From Rhypophila decipiens (lineage: Eukaryota; Ascomycota; Sordariomycetes; Sordariales; Naviculisporaceae): a stretch of 64,000 bases of DNA. Location of the stretch: positions 1 through 64,000 of the forward strand of contig MU858113.1 of NCBI GenBank assembly GCA_033297075.1, given 5' to 3'. Made by a program: the position numbers and the translations under genes. Of this stretch, positions 58,620 to 64,000 are shown one piece after another; positions within the stretch are counted from its first letter, which is position 1, and every line of letters begins with the position of its first letter. Below the pieces are notes generated by a model. It did no database searches, was not told the origin of the DNA, and saw only the letters and a list, made by a program, of their open reading frames with translations.

Positions 58620-60707
58620 ATGACAACTGATTCGCGCCACCCAAACACTTATTGGTCAGTGATCATCGGCAGTGGAGTGGCCAGTCAGAGAAGCCCAGCA
58701 GCAGACGGTAGTTGGACCACGGTGGACAGGTCTCTCGACGGGGCGGTGGAGGATGTCATTGCGATAGAGAGCCTTCTCGCCAACCTGTCCAAAACAGTCA
58801 AGCTGGACATCAAGTCCCTGAAAGGAAGCAGAGCAACTTCAAGAAGCATCGCAGGTGCCCCAATTCATCCCCGTCCCGCGGAAGAGGCAGCAATATGGCC
58901 AACGTTCAACAATGTTTGCGAAGCCTTGATTAGAATCATCCAGCGTGGGAACCCCGGCGATGGTGTTTACATACATTTTTCTGGCCATGGAACGCGTCGC
59001 CATGACGATGGCGCCGTCGCTTTAGCACTGTACGACCAAGCTTGTGGCACGAGCTACCTGTCTGGCACCATTCTCAGAAAAGCCATACATTCCATGGTGG
59101 AAAAGGGACTCCTCGTCACCCTCGTTCTCGACTGCTGTTTCTCGGGAAGCGTTCTCCGTGGCGCGCATGGGCTTGAAAATGCCAAAACTCGTTTCATCGA
59201 GTATGACCCCGAGTGTGATATCCACCAGGACGACCGTCTATTCCATAGTCTCGGTAGTAGTAGCAGACCCGGCGAGCTTCGAGATGCCGCATTGATCTTG
59301 GACCGCCTGCTTGACCCAAGGGGTTATACCATCTTCACAGCCTGCGGACCGCACGAAACGGCATACGATATCAGGTTTCAAGATGGAATTTGCCGAGGAG
59401 CCTTTAGCTACTTTTGGACAAAGTCTTTGGCTACATTCCGGCAACGCCGTGCCAGGTGTACACATCAGTCTCTCCACCAACATATTCACGCCTGCTTTCG
59501 CTCATATTTCCACCAACAGACGCCGATGCTATTCGGAAACAAAAACCACCACTTATTCGAACCCACGGCTGCGGTTAACGAGGTGGGAGCCGTCGCATCA
59601 CTCATTTCAGTATACCGAGAAAAGCAGAGCGGTCGTCTCATCCTCGAAGCCGGCCAAGCCCACGGCGTCCACCATGGCGACGAATATGCCCTTTCTCCTT
59701 ACCAAGCGGAGCCTGGCCTCACTGCACCCGCAACCACGGCGAAAGTCATAGCGGCCCACAGCTTAACGTCGGAGCTCGAACTAACCAGCCGCGGCGCAGG
59801 AACCCAGACCATCGTCATCACACCAGGCACGCCATGGGAAGCAGACCTTCTAACAAGCCTCTCTCCCCAAAAGATACCCATCCATGCCGCCCCGAACATC
59901 ATGAATTTCCTTGCCATCGATTCCCCTCCTCTCTATCTCGACCTTTCATCAACCGAGCCACCCCTGTTCCTCCTAACCGCCGCCCCTGGCACATCGACAG
60001 CATTCACAATAACTCCTACCAACACCACCAGCTTATCCACTGCTGCTGCTACGTCAATATCAACCACCGCCACAACCCTAATCCCAACCCTCGACCACCT
60101 AACCCGCTTCAAATTTTTCGAGCGTTTAGACAACCGCACCCCATCGCCGGCGTTTGAATACTCCTTTTCACTCGACGTGGCGGACCTAACCCCCGGGCCA
60201 GATGGCGTCTACGAGGTATCCCACGGCTCAGACTTTGTCCTACACATGACGAACCGCAGCGTGGACGGTAGTCCGCTTTATGTAGCGCTGTTTATGCTCT
60301 CGCCGGCCTGGGAGGTGAGGAACCTGGTTGACGATGCTGAGGGTGGGGACTCGACCATCGTTGTTGAGGCCTGCGGTACCAAGGGGATGGAGTTACCTTT
60401 GGAGATGACGGTGCCGTCGCCGCGTGGTGGTGGGTTAAAGGTAAATGTGACCGAGGATGTTATCAAGGTTTTTGTTCTGGCCCGGCCTGCGGGATTTCCG
60501 GCTGTTGTTTTGGGACCTCTGGTTATAGATGGGGATAGGGGCGATGACAGGGGAGGGCAGCAAGATGATGGGTTGGAGAGGGTGTTGGGGGTTTTGGAGG
60601 GGCAACATGGGGAGAGGGGCGACGATAGGGGGAAGGGGTGGTGGTGTTGTAGGAGCTTTTCGGTCAGGACTTTGCGGGGAGGAGGTGAGAGTGCAAGTGT
60701 TGGGTGA
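58620..60707 (+). CDS. caspase-family (peptidase C14) protein
   Basis: A single-exon ORF of 695 residues from the ATG at 58620. The N-terminal 310 residues form a caspase-like domain: YWSVIIGSGVA, LDGAVEDVIAIESLL, then DGVYIHFSGHGTR with catalytic His123, and LVTLVLDCCFSGSV with catalytic Cys173. Later motifs are YTIFTACGPHETAYD and GAFSYFWTKSL. There is no metacaspase prodomain (no Pro-rich or zinc-finger segment) and no NACHT, ankyrin or WD repeats, so it is a stand-alone caspase. Residues from about 325 (SLISVYREKQSGRLILEAG onwards) form a C-terminal region of beta-rich appearance seen in other fungal caspase-like proteins. The last 60 residues are Gly/Asp/Arg-rich and may reflect read-through of a missed intron. 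Its role is proteolytic by family; the substrate is unknown. Confidence 0.9.
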   Translation: MTTDSRHPNTYWSVIIGSGVASQRSPAADGSWTTVDRSLDGAVEDVIAIESLLANLSKTVKLDIKSLKGSRATSRSIAGAPIHPRPAEEAAIWPTFNNVCEALIRIIQRGNPGDGVYIHFSGHGTRRHDDGAVALALYDQACGTSYLSGTILRKAIHSMVEKGLLVTLVLDCCFSGSVLRGAHGLENAKTRFIEYDPECDIHQDDRLFHSLGSSSRPGELRDAALILDRLLDPRGYTIFTACGPHETAYDIRFQDGICRGAFSYFWTKSLATFRQRRARCTHQSLHQHIHACFRSYFHQQTPMLFGNKNHHLFEPTAAVNEVGAVASLISVYREKQSGRLILEAGQAHGVHHGDEYALSPYQAEPGLTAPATTAKVIAAHSLTSELELTSRGAGTQTIVITPGTPWEADLLTSLSPQKIPIHAAPNIMNFLAIDSPPLYLDLSSTEPPLFLLTAAPGTSTAFTITPTNTTSLSTAAATSISTTATTLIPTLDHLTRFKFFERLDNRTPSPAFEYSFSLDVADLTPGPDGVYEVSHGSDFVLHMTNRSVDGSPLYVALFMLSPAWEVRNLVDDAEGGDSTIVVEACGTKGMELPLEMTVPSPRGGGLKVNVTEDVIKVFVLARPAGFPAVVLGPLVIDGDRGDDRGGQQDDGLERVLGVLEGQHGERGDDRGKGWWCCRSFSVRTLRGGGESASVG

Positions 60708-61241
60708 TATTTTCTTTGCCCTGCGTTTAGACCAGTTTTCTTTTCTTCGTTTCTTTTTGTCCTATTTCTCTGGTCAACTTCCAACACTAGTTCTAAGCGT
60801 TCCAGTTTAGTTACCCCTGACTCCCTTGATGATTCCTTCTCGACACCAGAGGTGGGACGTGGTCTAACTAGGGCCTTTTCTCCGGCTTCCTGGTGGTCCG
60901 TAGTACTCCCCGGCCCAAGATTTCTCCTCGATGAATCTGAATGCGTCCAAGATACCCTTGGGGTTCTTGAGGGAACGGCAGAGCCAGAACCACCCCCTTG
61001 TAGGCTCTTTGTATGCTCCTGTCCAAGGAGGACAGGATTCATTAGATGGCCACTGTCAGTAAAGATCCATCTTTCCTGCCGGCAGTTCATCTTCTGTGAG
61101 ACTGAGGAAGATTAGAGGTGTGGAGAAGTACTCTTCCCGGTAGAAATAGGGGTGGATCTAGCGTGAGAAACATACGGTACCTAAGTTAGCAAATGAAAAA
61201 GAAGGGCAAACCCAATTAATACAACTTAAGATCAAGTAGGT
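60708..61241. other. 3' flank of the caspase gene
   Basis: No supported gene. The 60278-61090 minus-strand ORF overlaps the caspase 3' end and is a shadow. Confidence 0.6.
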
Positions 61242-61580
61242 TGTCATGACCTGACGCAGTATATCAGGCATGACTGCCTCAGGCAACAAGTTACCCCACT
61301 CTGCCCTACCATAGGACCAATTAGTCAGGACCAGCCTGTAAAGCCCACTTGAAGGAGACACGGCCAATCAGAGAGGACCCGAGGACCCGAGGGGTCGGGT
61401 CCACGGGTCCAGTACATAGGTACACGTTCATTACAGCCAGATAGTTTCCTATATAGTAGGAGGGTGCTGCGCACCTTCTGTCCGAGGGTTCTTGGACTCC
61501 TCACGCAAGCAATAAAGTTCACTGTCTACTATCTTGTTCAATCTTACAAGCTCTTAGTTAGAGCAACCTGATCAGTGACA
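61242..61580. mobile_element. solo-LTR-like element
   Basis: The 339-bp segment starts TGTCA and ends TGACA, the inverted TG..CA ends usual for an LTR. Inside, in plus orientation, are a CCAAT-like box (CGGCCAATCAG near 61360), CTATATAG near 61449 and AATAAAG at 61511-61517, in promoter-to-polyadenylation order. No gag/pol ORF flanks it, so it is best read as a solo LTR of a retrotransposon. Flanking 5-mers (TAGGT and GTACT) do not match, so there is no visible target-site duplication, and the ends could be misplaced. Confidence 0.55.
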
Positions 61581-62952
61581 GTACTTACAGTACTTACCGC
61601 GTACAACCTCCTTGCCAACTGTCAAATCCCGTTAGGCGTCCGGCCTTGCAGTCTGTACCTACCCAGGTGTCAGGTTGTAACACTCCATCCACAGACTTCG
61701 CCGACTTAGCGGGGAGTCGTTTTGCCCGTGGGCACACTGTTTTGGCCCAACTCCGGGGTGTGAGATAATTAAGACGTACAATCCTAATACAATCCCCATG
61801 GCAGGGACCTCCTCCTAGAGTCCTGGCCCATAATAAAACGCGACGATGTAGACCGGCAGCACACATTTCTTGGAAACCTCGGCTCAGATGCATAAACAGA
61901 AAACCGGGGATTCGGTATGTCTGAACTGAGGAAAGAGAGAATGGGACGGGGATACCTATAACCGACTTCATGGCCCTCCTGAATCTGATGAACGTCGATG
62001 CAAAAGCTGCTACGTGTGGGCGCGACGACAGCGGAAGAAGGTTACATGGCAACTGGTGAACCAACTGCAGTCTGTCAGGTATGCTTATCCAACATCTCCA
62101 GATTCAACGATACTGACGAGGATAAGTCTGTACGAAAAGGACTTTCGACCCTCTACAGTGTCAAAGTTGCGCAATCAATCAACAGATGGCAATCGCCGGA
62201 TCTTCGCCGAGACGATCATATTGAGCATTTGCATGAAGAGATGTGATGCGAGGGTGGACGCTGTCGGGCGGGTGTTTGTTGCGAAAATATGAGCGAAAAG
62301 CATCATGCTATTGAAATTCACAATCCGTCACACGATTCTTGACAATATTGACAGTTGAGAATCCATCCTGGTATATCATAATGGTATTTTTGGCGAAAAG
62401 TGATGTTACGGTCTCGGGCCCGTCGAATAATAGCCTTTATGACAACCAGTTCTGTTTGATTGCTCTTTTTGTTATATGAAGTTCCGATGTAGATGCCCAT
62501 CTCGTAGGCTTTATCATCATGTTCTTTGGAAGAGGACAGGAAATCGGAACTTCGTGACCAATATGCAGCATTTTACTACAGTTCGAAATACATGGTCTAA
62601 TGCTTGTGCGTCTTGGGCATTAGAACCCAAGGCTATCGAGTTTCTGCACGGTTGATGTTAGCCTATTAATGGACTTGTGGTCTGGAAGAAGATGCACCTG
62701 AGAGGACACATGGTGAAACGGTTGGGACAGTTAGCCTGGACTGGCATGAGCTCTTATCGTTGTCAAGTCTGGTTCCTTCCTTAGTGGTCCGTACAATCTA
62801 GATAAAGAATGTGAAGGTAAAGACGCAATGAGACCCACAAGACCCTCCGGTAAATGGGAAGGTGTGTCCGTTCTCTCAATCCCCATTTGTAATTTCCTTC
62901 CAGTTATGGTATGGCCTTTCCCAACAGCAACGAAATGTTTGAACCCTCCGAG
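61581..62952. other. intergenic region without a supported gene
   Basis: ORFs such as 61594-62064 (minus) and 61998-62292 (plus) have no recognisable domain. Confidence 0.5.
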
Positions 62953-63339
62953 TCAGGAAGAAGCCGTCATCCCCGCCAGTCCCCAAGCTCCAAAACACCA
63001 TGAAGCCACCAAGCGAAAAGCAGGCCACCCAAGCAAACCCGTCTCCTTCCAAACAAACCAGCTGTCTACAATGCCAACATAGAACCCCATAACAGCCATA
63101 AGCGTGTCCACTTCTCGATACTGGCCTCTGAAATAATAGAGAAACAACAACAGGCCCAGCACCGTGGTTCGCGCCATGCCTATGGCCATGATGGGATGTG
63201 TGGCCGGCTCGCCGGCAATGCGCTCTGGAAATCCGAATTCGAGTATCGCTCCACGGGCATTGAACAGCGGCCAGATTCCGCCAAATGTGGTGGTGCTGGC
63301 CTGGAAAAGCGCCGGGATGTGCCTGAGCGAGAAGGGCAT
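62953..63339 (-). CDS. DUF4267-like small membrane protein
   Basis: A minus-strand gene of 128 residues from the ATG giving MPFSLRHIPALFQASTTTFGG. The frame is open upstream, but the upstream residues look like leader and this ATG starts the conserved part. Features: GIWPLFNARGAILEFGFPERI, HPIMAIGMARTTVLGLLLFL, YREVDTLMAVMGFYVGIVDSW and a last hydrophobic stretch FRLVASWCFGAWGLAGM. The GIxxLFxPRxxxxxFG...RxxxLGL...DxLxAVxG...xVD layout matches the four-helix DUF4267 family of fungi and bacteria, of unknown function. An intron-free compact gene. Confidence 0.8.
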   Translation of the reverse strand: MPFSLRHIPALFQASTTTFGGIWPLFNARGAILEFGFPERIAGEPATHPIMAIGMARTTVLGLLLFLYYFRGQYREVDTLMAVMGFYVGIVDSWFVWKETGLLGWPAFRLVASWCFGAWGLAGMTASS

Positions 63340-64000
63340 TGTGATGGGTTTCGTGAATGATTGTCTGTTTGTTGTTTTCTTTGTAATGCTGGCTCGGACG
63401 ATCAGATGGGTTGAATGTATGATCGTCGGGTGGAGTGATGGATTTATATTTCTTTGGAACGATAAAGACACAAAGCGACACGAACAAGAGAGAGCAAGAG
63501 CGATCATGGTTGAATTAAGGCCACGAAGCGGAAGTTTGAAGGATTACGCCAAGGATCATCTACCAACATCACTACGTAGGACCCGATCCGATTGGTTCAT
63601 TCCCACAGGATCTCACCCCTACAGCGATATTCACCACAGTATATCTAGTTCCACTGTATTCGACAAAACCACGTGCCTTCTCCGAAACCAGTACGAGCAT
63701 GCCCCGAACGACCCCATTCATCAAGAGGCCGTCTAACCGTACGTGTGCCACCGTCTTCCCACACGTGAACCCCAACAATTCTCCAACAAAAAACGTACCC
63801 CAAAGGCGCCCACCCACAAAAACCCCAATTTCTGTATGGCAAAATCAGTCTTGACATGGGGTCCAACCTACACCAGCCACATACGGTTTTTTTCACTGAT
63901 CAGTACGGCGTATGCCAAAGTCATGAATTTCAATCAGTCAATTCGTTGAATTCGCTCAAAAACGCTGAATTCGCTCAAATCGATCAAAAACGACGAATTC
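63340..64000. other. right-end non-coding sequence with a short direct repeat
   Basis: No supported gene. TGAATTCGCTCAAA occurs at 63947-63960 and 63966-63979 (period 19), and the window ends in GAATTC. The ORFs on both strands between 63500 and 63900 have no domain. Confidence 0.6.

Noticed and set aside
60278..61090. 270-codon minus-strand ORF
   Set aside because: Antisense to the 3' end of the caspase gene, Ser/Pro/Arg-rich, no domain.
63896..63912. T-run followed by CACTGATCAG resembling the conserved block of the four-copy family
   Set aside because: The match stops after a few bases and no GTGCAC/TATA arrangement lies at the expected distance.
1..64000. Search by eye for tRNA and rRNA genes, telomere repeats and CRISPR arrays
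   Set aside because: No tRNA B-box with matching A-box and cloverleaf, no rRNA-like block, no TTAGGG array and no regularly spaced repeats were found; a tRNA scan would be decisive.

Overview
The window looks like nuclear DNA of a filamentous ascomycete (Pezizomycotina, most likely Sordariomycetes-like). The support is short spliceosomal introns (about 50-110 nt, GT..AG, often with a CTAAC-type branch site) and several families largely confined to these fungi: rhodopsin/Pth11-like receptor, DUF3176, DUF6594, DUF4267, DUF7726-like, LysM effector-like and fungal CHAT and caspase proteins. I found no tRNA, rRNA, CRISPR array or prokaryote-type operon. Gene models were built by eye from ORFs plus splice sites; every join is a hypothesis.

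Layout. 0.4-9.2 kb is an ordinary gene block: a DUF7726-like nuclear protein (+), a dual-specificity phosphatase (+), a 5-exon rhodopsin-domain membrane protein (-), a 5-exon cytochrome P450 (-), a decayed arrestin-like stretch (-), and a 4-TM protein (+). 10.3-13.9 kb is a mosaic of broken gene pieces, including two partial copies of the spliceosomal SmB gene and an RRM fragment like Rsd1/RBM39. 14-29 kb is gene-poor, with a LysM protein (-), a small cysteine-rich secreted protein (-), an MFS sugar transporter (-) and two small hypothetical genes. 31-41 kb is another graveyard: local duplications, a GPI-tail-like exon duplicated in tandem, and a Ptc5-like phosphatase remnant joined to a minisatellite. 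42.3-44.5 kb holds a DUF3176 membrane protein (+) and 47.7-49.1 kb a secreted Thr-rich protein with an apple/PAN-like C-terminus (-).

The most interesting block is 52.3-60.7 kb. It contains a TPR-CHAT protease (-), an 83-aa protein (-), a DUF6594 protein with three C-terminal membrane helices (-) and, divergently from the latter, a caspase-family (C14) protein (+). Both proteases keep their His/Cys dyads. Two clan-CD proteases beside a membrane protein suggest a cell-death or conflict module. That is inference from domain content and proximity.

A second notable pattern is a four-copy dispersed family at 13.9-14.3, 29.2-29.5, 45.9-46.2 and 51.55-51.84 kb. Each copy has a GTGCAC motif, a TATA box and a pyrimidine-rich leader, then about 200-250 bp downstream a strongly conserved block of about 45 bp. 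A solo-LTR-like element lies at 61.2-61.6 kb, followed by a DUF4267 membrane protein (-) near the right end.
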